This document shows, piece after piece, positions 17,089 through 24,402 of a stretch of DNA of 51,320 bases (position 1 is the first letter of the stretch; each line of letters opens with the position of its first letter). The notes under the pieces were generated by a model. That model was given only the letters and a program-made list of their open reading frames with translations, was not told the DNA's origin and made no database searches. The stretch is taken from assembly GCA_003556605.1 (NCBI GenBank), contig PWQX01000148.1, positions 1 to 51,320 on the forward strand, given 5' to 3'. Made by a program: the position numbers and the translations under genes. This stretch comes from Spirochaetaceae bacterium. GTDB lineage: Bacteria; Spirochaetota; Spirochaetia; DSM-27196; SLAA01.

Positions 17089-18471
17089 CTACAGCATACC
17101 GCGCGGATCCAGGAGCTCGTTCAGCCGCTCCTCGGGCAGCACGCGCTCTTCACGTGCGACATCCCGGATGGTGCGCTGTTCGCGATACGCGCGATACGCG
17201 AGTTTTGAAGCTCTGTCATAACCAATCTCCAGGGCGAGCGGCGTTACAAGCGCCAGCGACCACTCAATCCAGTACTTACAGCGGTCACGATCGGCAGTAA
17301 TGCCTGTGACGCACCGCTCGGCGAGCGCGGTACTCGTCTCAGCCAGCAGCCGCAACGAGCTCAACGTCTCGTACGCGATGAGCGGATGCATCATGTTCAG
17401 CTGCAAGGGACTGTTCTGCCCGCCGATCGTGACCGCGACCGCCTTACCGTTTACGTGTGCCGCTACCTGAATGACCATTTCCGGGATCACCGGGTTCACC
17501 TTTCCCGGCATGATTGAACTGCCGGGCTGCAAGGCCGGCAGCGTGATCTCGCCGAGCGCCCCGCGCGGCCCGCTTGCCAAAAGCCGAAGATCGTTGGCGA
17601 TTTTCATGAGACTTGTCGCATAGGTGTTCAGCATGCCCATGAGCTCCACTTGGGCGTCGCGGGCGGCGATGCCCTCAAAGATGTTGTCAGCACGGCGAAA
17701 CGCAATTCCGGTCTCGCCGGCAATTCCGGCGACGGCGCGCTCGGCGAACTCGGGGTGGCAGTTGATTCCGGTACCGATGGCGGTACCGCCGAGCGGCAGC
17801 TCTTCCAGCCTGGGCAGCGCGGCGGTGAGCCGAGCGATTCCTTTCGCGGTCTGATCGGCAAACGCGCCGAATTCCTGGCCTAGGGTCATCGGCACGGCAT
17901 CCTGCAGATGCGTGCGCCCGAGCTTAACCACATCGGCAAGCTCGGTGCTCTTTGCGCTAAAGGCGTGCCGCAGGTGCTCCATCGCGCTGATAAGCGTACC
18001 GGCCTCCATGCGGCCGGCGATCTGGATTGCAGTGGGGATAACGTCGTTAGACGACTGCCCGCGGTTCACGTGGTCGTTGGGGTGTACCGGCGCGCGCGTG
18101 CCGAGCTCCTGACCAAGCAGCTCGTTGGCGCGATTGGCGAGCAGCTCGTTGATGTTCATGTTCCAGGAGGTACCCGAGCCGGTTTGAAACACGTCGATCG
18201 GAAACTGTTTGTCGTGTTGTCCGGTAAACACTTCGCCCGCGGCGCTCACGATTGCCTCTGCCAGGTGCCGATCGATCAATCCAAGCTCGGCGTTCGTTCG
18301 AGCAGCGTGTTTCTTGATGTATGCCAGAGCGCGAATCAACGACGGCGGAATGCGCAGCTCGGAAACGCCGAAGTTCTCAGTCGCGCGCTGGGTTTGCGCG
18401 CCCCAGTACGCGCTTGATGGAATCGCAACTTCACCCATGGAGTCGGACTCGTAGCGCTGCTGTTTTCCCAT
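17089..18471 (-). CDS. fumC: Class II fumarate hydratase
   Basis: 460 residues, standard length for iron-independent FumC, which interconverts fumarate and malate. The superfamily signature GSSIMPGKVNP is at 317-327, with the catalytic serine on this mobile loop; H188 in GRTHLQDA is the matching general-acid region. TGSGTSWNMNINE (97-109) and SSNDVIPTA are also typical and favour fumarase over aspartase. AGGAGG lies 10 nt before the ATG. It is divergent from the malate dehydrogenase pair, placing two consecutive cycle steps side by side. Confidence 0.94.
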   Translation of the reverse strand: MGKQQRYESDSMGEVAIPSSAYWGAQTQRATENFGVSELRIPPSLIRALAYIKKHAARTNAELGLIDRHLAEAIVSAAGEVFTGQHDKQFPIDVFQTGSGTSWNMNINELLANRANELLGQELGTRAPVHPNDHVNRGQSSNDVIPTAIQIAGRMEAGTLISAMEHLRHAFSAKSTELADVVKLGRTHLQDAVPMTLGQEFGAFADQTAKGIARLTAALPRLEELPLGGTAIGTGINCHPEFAERAVAGIAGETGIAFRRADNIFEGIAARDAQVELMGMLNTYATSLMKIANDLRLLASGPRGALGEITLPALQPGSSIMPGKVNPVIPEMVIQVAAHVNGKAVAVTIGGQNSPLQLNMMHPLIAYETLSSLRLLAETSTALAERCVTGITADRDRCKYWIEWSLALVTPLALEIGYDRASKLAYRAYREQRTIRDVAREERVLPEERLNELLDPRGML

Positions 18472-18584
18472 TGCCTGCGGACCTCCTGTGCTCTCGATGG
18501 TGTTGACCCAAGCATAACCACATTACCGTCTGCGGAGCAACGTCCCCCTGATGCCATGCGCTCCGGCAGCGCCATAGCCGAGCG

Positions 18585-18614
18585 GTGACACGCACCGGCC
18601 GTGCGTATTATATT
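18585..18614 (+). promoter_or_regulatory. Promoter of the malate dehydrogenase pair
   Basis: GTGACA (18585-18590), 18-bp spacer, TATATT (18609-18614); five of six matches in each box. A short leader contains GGAG 8 nt before the ATG at 18639. Confidence 0.6.
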
Positions 18615-18638
18615 AGCGGCTATATAGGAGATTACTGT

Positions 18639-19562
18639 ATGGCAGAAATAGGGATTATTGGAAGCGGCAACCTCGGAGCAAACGCCGCGTTTTTTATGGC
18701 CGAGAGCCAGGTTGGGGACGTCTGCCTGTACGATCTGCAAGCAGGGTTATCTTTCGGAAAGTCGCTTGACTTGATGGAAGCGGCTCCGGTGCGCGGGTAC
18801 CGGGCGGCAGTGGACGGCAGCGACGAGCTGGGGACGGTACTTGATACGCAGGTGTTGATTATCGCCGCCGGGGCGATTCGCGAGCCGGGTCAAGGCAGTG
18901 ACGACCTGCTTGTCACTAACGGCGCCGTAATCAAGGAGATCGCAGCGGCAGTTAAGGATTACGCCGGTGTCGTGATCATCGCAACCGAACCGGTTGATCC
19001 GTTGACCGCACTGTTCGGCCGCGAATCCGGAATAGAACCTCGGCGCGTGTTCGGGTTCAGCGGCATGCTCGATGGTGCGCGGGTGCGGCTGAAACTTTCG
19101 CGAGAGCTCGGCGTTGAGCCTGAAGATATAGACGCGTTGCTGATTGGGCGCCACGATGAACGGCTGATCGCGCTACCGAACTATACCCGGGTCTCCGGGA
19201 TACCGGTCCTGCAGCTCGTGGACGAGGTCCGTCTGCACGAGCTCGTTGCCGAGGTCGGCAAAGCCGAGAGCTTAATTCTTGATCTGGCCAAGAAGACAAA
19301 CTCGTTTTACGGCCCCGCCGCGGCACTTGCCGAGCTTGCCGAGGCGGTAGTGTGGGACAGCGGGCGCGTTACCTCGGTTTCGGTGATGCTGAACGGCGAA
19401 TACGGCATGAACGCCGGAGCGATCGGCCTGCCGGCGATCATCGGCGGTGAAGGGATTCGGCGGGTACTGCTGCCGCAGTTGTCTGAGGATCAACTGTCTC
19501 GGCTACGCCGCTCGGTAGATGAGGTTGTAGAAATGGTGGACAGGGCAGGAGGGCAGGCATGA
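18639..19562 (+). CDS. Malate/lactate dehydrogenase homologue with altered active site
   Basis: 307 residues with the LDH/MDH fold: Rossmann motif GSGNLG (8-13) and an acidic NAD-binding residue in VCLYDLQ. It aligns along its length with the next gene product. Compared with MDH numbering it keeps R81, the Asp and Arg of LDGAR (D145, R148) and a histidine (H172) in the catalytic-His position. It has S87 in place of the second loop arginine and E117 in place of the asparagine of the NP motif. GGHGDS has become GRHDER. It may therefore be inactive on malate, act on another 2-hydroxyacid, or serve as partner of the intact paralogue. The stop overlaps the next start by 4 bp. Start chosen from GGAG at 18627-18630. 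Confidence 0.8.
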   Translation: MAEIGIIGSGNLGANAAFFMAESQVGDVCLYDLQAGLSFGKSLDLMEAAPVRGYRAAVDGSDELGTVLDTQVLIIAAGAIREPGQGSDDLLVTNGAVIKEIAAAVKDYAGVVIIATEPVDPLTALFGRESGIEPRRVFGFSGMLDGARVRLKLSRELGVEPEDIDALLIGRHDERLIALPNYTRVSGIPVLQLVDEVRLHELVAEVGKAESLILDLAKKTNSFYGPAAALAELAEAVVWDSGRVTSVSVMLNGEYGMNAGAIGLPAIIGGEGIRRVLLPQLSEDQLSRLRRSVDEVVEMVDRAGGQA

Positions 19563-20491
19563 AGAAAGTCGCGATTATTGGAGCAGGAAACGTCGGCGCT
19601 ACTACCGCGTACTTCGTGGCGAAACAGCGAATTGCCGACATCGTACTGATTGATGTCGTGGAGGGGTTGGCCCAGAGCAAGGCTGAGGACTTTCTGCATG
19701 CCGGTCCGTTGCAGCGCTATAACGTAGAGATAACCGGTTCTAACGACTACGCAGCCATTAGAGATGCCGACGTTGTGGTTCACACCGCCGGTGTTCCGCG
19801 CAAACCCGGCATGGATCGTATGGACTTGATGAAGACCAACGCCGGTATCGCCCGGATCGCGGGCCGGGCGATCGCAGAGCACGCGCCGAACGCGGTTGTG
19901 ATCGCGGTGGCTAATCCGCTCGACATTATCGCCTTGGCGCTCCTGCGTGAGACCGGCTTCGCGCTTCGCAATGTCGTCGGGATGGCCGGCATCCTCGACT
20001 CCACTCGCTTTCGCTACTTCATTGCCGCTGAGCTTGGGGTAAAGCCCGAAGACGTGAACGCGATGGTGCTCGGCGGTCATGGTGACAGTATGGTCCCGCT
20101 TGCGCGCTACAGCTCGGTAGGTGGTTTCCCGCTGACTGAGTTGCTTGATGCCGAGACGATTGAGCGTCTGGTGAAGCGCACCCGCACCGGCGGCGGAGAG
20201 ATCGTAAGCTATCTGAAGAAGGGCAGTGCTTTCTATGCCCCCGGTGCGGCGGTTGCACAGATGGTAGCGGCCGTAGTGCTCGATCGCAGGCGCCTGGTCC
20301 CGGCGTCGGCATATCTGCGCGGCGAGTACGGACACCGGGGCATCTTTTTGGGTGTGCCGGTTGTTCTCGGCAAGAACGGAGTAGAGCGCATTGTGGAGCT
20401 GGACCTCACCGCCGATGAGCAGGCCGCGCTCGACGCGTCGGCCGAACACGTTCGCGAAGGCGCGAACGAGCTCGACGCGCTGCCGGCTTAG
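19559..20491 (+). CDS. mdh: Malate dehydrogenase (LDH-like type)
   Basis: 310 residues. It oxidises malate to oxaloacetate with NAD. Rossmann motif GAGNVG (8-13) with Asp at the end of the second strand (LIDVVEG). The substrate-binding set is complete: R81 and R87 (RKPGMDRMDL), N119 (ANPLD), D147 and R150 (LDSTR), and catalytic H174 (GGHGDS). Arginine at 81 favours malate over lactate. ATGA overlap with the preceding degenerate homologue indicates translational coupling. It faces citrate synthase, the next enzyme of the cycle, convergently. Confidence 0.92.
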   Translation: MKKVAIIGAGNVGATTAYFVAKQRIADIVLIDVVEGLAQSKAEDFLHAGPLQRYNVEITGSNDYAAIRDADVVVHTAGVPRKPGMDRMDLMKTNAGIARIAGRAIAEHAPNAVVIAVANPLDIIALALLRETGFALRNVVGMAGILDSTRFRYFIAAELGVKPEDVNAMVLGGHGDSMVPLARYSSVGGFPLTELLDAETIERLVKRTRTGGGEIVSYLKKGSAFYAPGAAVAQMVAAVVLDRRRLVPASAYLRGEYGHRGIFLGVPVVLGKNGVERIVELDLTADEQAALDASAEHVREGANELDALPA

Positions 20492-20535
20492 TCGGAGAGC
20501 TGCGGCGTCCGGCAGGAGTTGGGCGCGGTGCGTGC

Positions 20536-21678
20536 TTATCGTTTGCTCATCGGCACAACGGTTTTGTCGCGCTCGCCAACGTACAAGGCCTTGGGCCGGT
20601 AGAGCCGGTTGTCCTGGCGCTGCTCGAGTACATGCGCGAGCCAGCCCGGTGCGCGCGCCATCGCGAATATGGGTGTGAACAGCCGCGTGGGAATCTCGAG
20701 CAGCCGATACACCGCGCCGGAAAAGAAGTCGACGTTCGGGTAGATCGGCTTGCCTTTTTCTTCCATGCGTTCGCGGAACGTGCGCTCTACCTCCTTGAGG
20801 ATCTGGTAGTAGCGGAAGTCGCTCTTCTTCTCCGAAAGCCGGTAGAGGTAGTCCTCCATGATGACCGCGCGCGGGTCTTTGGCCTTATAGACGCGGTGAC
20901 CCATGCCCATGATCTTGCGCTTCTCCTCGAGCGCTTTGTTGACCCACGCTTCGGCCTGCCCGGGCTGCCCGATGTCATCGACCATCTCCATTACTTTCTC
21001 GTTTGCCCCGCCGTGCAGGCTTCCGAACAAGGCGCCGATCGCGGCCGAGATCGCAGAGTAGCAGGTGGAGATTGTGGAAGCAACCACGCGGGCGGTAAAG
21101 GTGGAGGCGTTGAAGCCGTGCTCGGCGTGAAGAATCAAGCAGTCGTCCATGATCTTCGCCTCGAGCTCACCGGGCTCGTGCCCGCTCAGCATGTACAGGA
21201 AGTTCGCGCCGTGCGACAACGACTTACTGGGACGTACGTAGCTGTGCCCGGACTTATATCGTTCGTATGCCGCTACCACGGTGGTCAGCTGGACCACTTG
21301 GTGCAGCGTGTCGCGGCAGTTGCAGTACGCCGAGTGCTCTATCTTGTGCTCCACGTACCCGCTGAGATAGGCTACAACCGATTGGAGCAGTTCCATGGGG
21401 TGCGAGTCGTTCGGAAACTCCTGAATCATGCGCCGAATCGGCTCGCCGATGTCGCGCGAGGCGCGCATATGAGTCTGAAACGACACAAACTCGCCTTCGT
21501 TGGGCAACTTCCCGTACAGCAGCAGATATGTTACCTCCTCGAACGTGCAGTGCTCCACGAGGTCGCCGATGCTGTAGCCCTCGTAATACAGCTTTCCGTT
21601 TTCACCGTCGACCTTACAGATCCTGCTCTCGGCGGCGATTACGCCCTCCAAACCCTTAGAATACTCGACATTCGACAT
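20536..21678 (-). CDS. gltA: Citrate synthase
   Basis: 380 residues, the short dimeric/Gram-positive-like citrate synthase. It condenses acetyl-CoA with oxaloacetate. Catalytic residues H222 (SLHGGANEKV), H261 (MGMGHRVYKAKDPRA) and D317 (NVDFFSG) are present. The ATG at 21678 is preceded by GGGAGGAG at 7 nt. It is the last gene of the eight-gene sdh-suc-lpd operon, starting 16 bp after the lpd stop. A methylcitrate synthase role cannot be excluded from sequence, but the context argues for the citric-acid cycle. Confidence 0.94.
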   Translation of the reverse strand: MSNVEYSKGLEGVIAAESRICKVDGENGKLYYEGYSIGDLVEHCTFEEVTYLLLYGKLPNEGEFVSFQTHMRASRDIGEPIRRMIQEFPNDSHPMELLQSVVAYLSGYVEHKIEHSAYCNCRDTLHQVVQLTTVVAAYERYKSGHSYVRPSKSLSHGANFLYMLSGHEPGELEAKIMDDCLILHAEHGFNASTFTARVVASTISTCYSAISAAIGALFGSLHGGANEKVMEMVDDIGQPGQAEAWVNKALEEKRKIMGMGHRVYKAKDPRAVIMEDYLYRLSEKKSDFRYYQILKEVERTFRERMEEKGKPIYPNVDFFSGAVYRLLEIPTRLFTPIFAMARAPGWLAHVLEQRQDNRLYRPKALYVGERDKTVVPMSKR

Positions 21679-21694
21679 AATCGTTCTCCTCCCG

Positions 21695-23110
21695 CTATGT
21701 GCTGTGAATCGCACGCCCCGCGACGCTGAGCGCGGCCTCTTTTACGGTTTCGCTCAAGGTGGGATGGGCGTGGCAGATCCGTGCGATGTCCTCCGCTGCC
21801 CCGCCGAACTCCATCACCGTCACGATTTCGCTAATCAAGTCGGACGCCCACGGCCCGACGATATGAGCGCCTAAGACGCGGTCGCTACCTTCTGCCGCGA
21901 TGATCTTCACCATTCCGCCGGGGCTGCCCATCGCGAGCGCGCGTCCGTTAGCGGCGAACGGAAAGCGCCCCACGCGATAGGCGATGTTGTCTTGTTTGAG
22001 CTGCTGCTCGTCGCGCCCAACGGCAGCCGCTTCGGGAAAGGTGTAAACCACGTTCGGTATCGCCCCGTAGTTGACGTGACCGGGGCGACCGGCAATGCAC
22101 TCGGCGACGGCAACGCCTTCTTCCTCTGCCTTGTGCGCCAGCATCGGGCCGTGAATGAGGTCGCCAATGGCGTAGATACCGGGAGCGGTTGTTTGATAGC
22201 GTTCGTCCACCCGCAGGTGTTTCCCGCCCTCGAGTCGCTCGACTCCGAGCCCGTCAAGGTCTATCCCGTTGGTGTAAGGACTTCTGCCGACCGCGACGAG
22301 CACCTTATCCGCCTCCATAGTCCGTTGCTCGCCGCCCTCGCCGGCCACCGTTACCACCACGCCGGTCTTGCCTGTCTTGGCGCCGGTGATTTTGGTCTCG
22401 AGGTGGAACTGCAGTCCCTGTCGCGCAAGCTCCTTCTGCAGTGCTTCCGCCGCCTCCGCATCGAACCCCGGAAGGATGCGCGGCATGATCTCAACGACCT
22501 GCACCTCGCTGCCGAGCCGTGCCCAAACGCTTCCGAGCTCAAGCCCGATCGCCCCGGCGCCGACCACAATCAGCCGCTTCGGGATCTGCTTGAACGCGAG
22601 CGCCTCGGTGGAGCTCACGATATGCTCACCGTCGAACGGCATGAACGCGAGCTCGGCGGGGACGCTGCCGGTTGCAAGCACGATGCTCGCGCCCTTCAGT
22701 GTATGGGGCGCCGCGTTTGCCGAACGCACCTCCACGGTATTGCGCTCAGGTAGCGCGCCTGCGCCGTGCACCACCTCTACCTTGTTGTGCTTCATGAGGC
22801 TGCGCAGCCCGCCGGTGAGTTTCCCGACGACCTTGTCCTTGCGTTTCATCATTGCCTTCAGGTCTAAGCTGATGCCGTCGATTGAAATGCCGTGCTCGGA
22901 CGCTTCGAAAGCGGCTTGCGCAAATCGTTCGCTGGAGTCGAGCAGCGCCTTCGAGGGTATGCACCCAATATTGAGGCAGGTGCCGCCGAGTGCCGATTCT
23001 TTTTCCACAAGCGCTACCGAGAGCCCAAGCTGCGCCGCGCGAATCGCGCAGACGTACCCGCCGGGCCCGGCGCCTAAGACTACGATATCGTATTGCTTGT
23101 TCTCAGCCAT
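21695..23110 (-). CDS. lpdA: Dihydrolipoyl dehydrogenase (E3)
   Basis: 471 residues. This flavoprotein reoxidises the lipoyl arm of 2-oxoacid dehydrogenase complexes with NAD. FAD motif GAGPGG (13-18), redox disulphide C45/C50 (GGTCLNIGCIPSK), NAD motif GAGAIGLELG, and C-terminal catalytic pair H449/E454 (HPTLSE). It lies immediately downstream of sucB, so it probably serves the 2-oxoglutarate dehydrogenase complex, and perhaps others. GGGAGAG precedes the ATG. Confidence 0.96.
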   Translation of the reverse strand: MAENKQYDIVVLGAGPGGYVCAIRAAQLGLSVALVEKESALGGTCLNIGCIPSKALLDSSERFAQAAFEASEHGISIDGISLDLKAMMKRKDKVVGKLTGGLRSLMKHNKVEVVHGAGALPERNTVEVRSANAAPHTLKGASIVLATGSVPAELAFMPFDGEHIVSSTEALAFKQIPKRLIVVGAGAIGLELGSVWARLGSEVQVVEIMPRILPGFDAEAAEALQKELARQGLQFHLETKITGAKTGKTGVVVTVAGEGGEQRTMEADKVLVAVGRSPYTNGIDLDGLGVERLEGGKHLRVDERYQTTAPGIYAIGDLIHGPMLAHKAEEEGVAVAECIAGRPGHVNYGAIPNVVYTFPEAAAVGRDEQQLKQDNIAYRVGRFPFAANGRALAMGSPGGMVKIIAAEGSDRVLGAHIVGPWASDLISEIVTVMEFGGAAEDIARICHAHPTLSETVKEAALSVAGRAIHST

Positions 23111-23148
23111 CCGCTCTCCCTATACCGGTGCGGTGTTATCATCGGTGC

Positions 23149-24384
23149 CTACAGCCCGAGCAGCATGCGGCTCGGGTCTTCAATCCGGCGCTTGATCGCG
23201 ATCAAGAACCCGATCGCCTCGCGGCCGTCGACAATGCGATGGTCGTAAGTGAGCGCGAGGTACATCATCGGTCGAATTACGACTTCGCCGTCGATCGCGA
23301 CCGGCCGTTCTTGTATGGTGTGCATACCGAGCACGCCGCTCTGCGGGGGACTCGGGATTGGGGTTGACAGCATTGATCCGAACACACCGCCGTTGGAGAT
23401 CGTGAATGTCCCTCCGGTCAGCTCATCGGGCATGAGCTTCTTCTGCTGCGCGCGCGTAATGAACGACAGAATTTCGGACTCGATTGCTGCAAACGACTTG
23501 TGATCCACCTCGCGTACCACCGGTGTAATCAGCCCGCGGTCGCTCGAAAGCGCTACCGCGATGTTGTAATAGTTGTGATATACGATTTCCTCACCGTCGA
23601 TGCGGGCGTTGATTCCCGGATAGGCTGCCAGCGCCTGTTGGGCGGCTTTCACGAAAAACGACATAAACCCCAGTTTCACCCCGTGCCGGCTTTCAAACTG
23701 TTCGCGGTGGCGTGAGCGAATCTCCATCACCGCCGACATATCCACCTCGTTGAAGGTCGTCAGATGGGCGGAGCTGCGCTGCGAGGCGACCAAACTCTCG
23801 GCGATGCGCTTGCGCAGGCTCGACATCTGCTTGCGCGTCTCGCGCTCTGCGCTCGGCGGCGGCGCGCCCGAGGCGGCCGGTTGGGCGGGTGCGGCCGCCG
23901 GCTTTTCGGCCGGCTCGGCGGACCCGGCCGCCTGCTGCGTCTTAACCGACCCCGCAGCTTCCAGCGCATCTTCTTTGGTGATGCGCCCGCCGGGGCCGGT
24001 GCCGCTGATCGCGGCCGGGTCGAGCCCGTGCTCTTCTACCACGCGCCGCACCGCCGGCGACAGCGCCGGACTTTCGGCACCCGCCGGCACCGGCGTGCGC
24101 TCCGCGGTTTCCGAGGAGGCCGGTGCTGAACGTGCTGCGCCGGCCGCCCCGCCGGTGTCGATTCGGGCGACCGTCTGCCCCACCGAGACTTCGGTGCCCG
24201 CGTCCACCGTGATCTCCAGCACACCGGCCGCTGTGGCCGGGACGGCGAGAGTCGCCTTGTCGGTTTCCAGCTCGAAGATCTCCTCGCCCTCGCCGACGGT
24301 CTCGCCGGAGTTCTTGAGCCACGACGCCAAAATGCCGCTTGATACCGACTCACCAATTTCCGGGACCTGTACGTCCTCTTTCAT
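23149..24384 (-). CDS. sucB: 2-oxoglutarate dehydrogenase E2, dihydrolipoyl succinyltransferase
   Basis: 411 residues with the ordered E2 layout: one lipoyl domain (residues 1-77, lipoyl-lysine K43 in ETDKATL), a Pro/Ala linker, a peripheral-subunit-binding domain (about 108-140, [12 protein letters not shown]), a second Ala/Pro linker, and the catalytic acyltransferase domain (about 190-411) with H382 and D386 in YDHRIVDG. The N-terminal VPEIGESV and single lipoyl domain are typical of succinyltransferases. It sits between sucA and lpd in the operon. Confidence 0.95.
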   Translation of the reverse strand: MKEDVQVPEIGESVSSGILASWLKNSGETVGEGEEIFELETDKATLAVPATAAGVLEITVDAGTEVSVGQTVARIDTGGAAGAARSAPASSETAERTPVPAGAESPALSPAVRRVVEEHGLDPAAISGTGPGGRITKEDALEAAGSVKTQQAAGSAEPAEKPAAAPAQPAASGAPPPSAERETRKQMSSLRKRIAESLVASQRSSAHLTTFNEVDMSAVMEIRSRHREQFESRHGVKLGFMSFFVKAAQQALAAYPGINARIDGEEIVYHNYYNIAVALSSDRGLITPVVREVDHKSFAAIESEILSFITRAQQKKLMPDELTGGTFTISNGGVFGSMLSTPIPSPPQSGVLGMHTIQERPVAIDGEVVIRPMMYLALTYDHRIVDGREAIGFLIAIKRRIEDPSRMLLGL

Positions 24385-24402
24385 GCTGCTCCTCTTCTGT
24401 GC

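Noticed and set aside
18639-19562. First MDH homologue as a lactate dehydrogenase
   Set aside because: Position 81 is Arg, which favours dicarboxylates over lactate; the changes at 87 and 117 do not match LDH either.
20632-21729. 365-codon open frame on the plus strand opposite citrate synthase
   Set aside because: It mirrors gltA exactly, has no family motifs or ribosome site, and is expected from GC-rich codon use.
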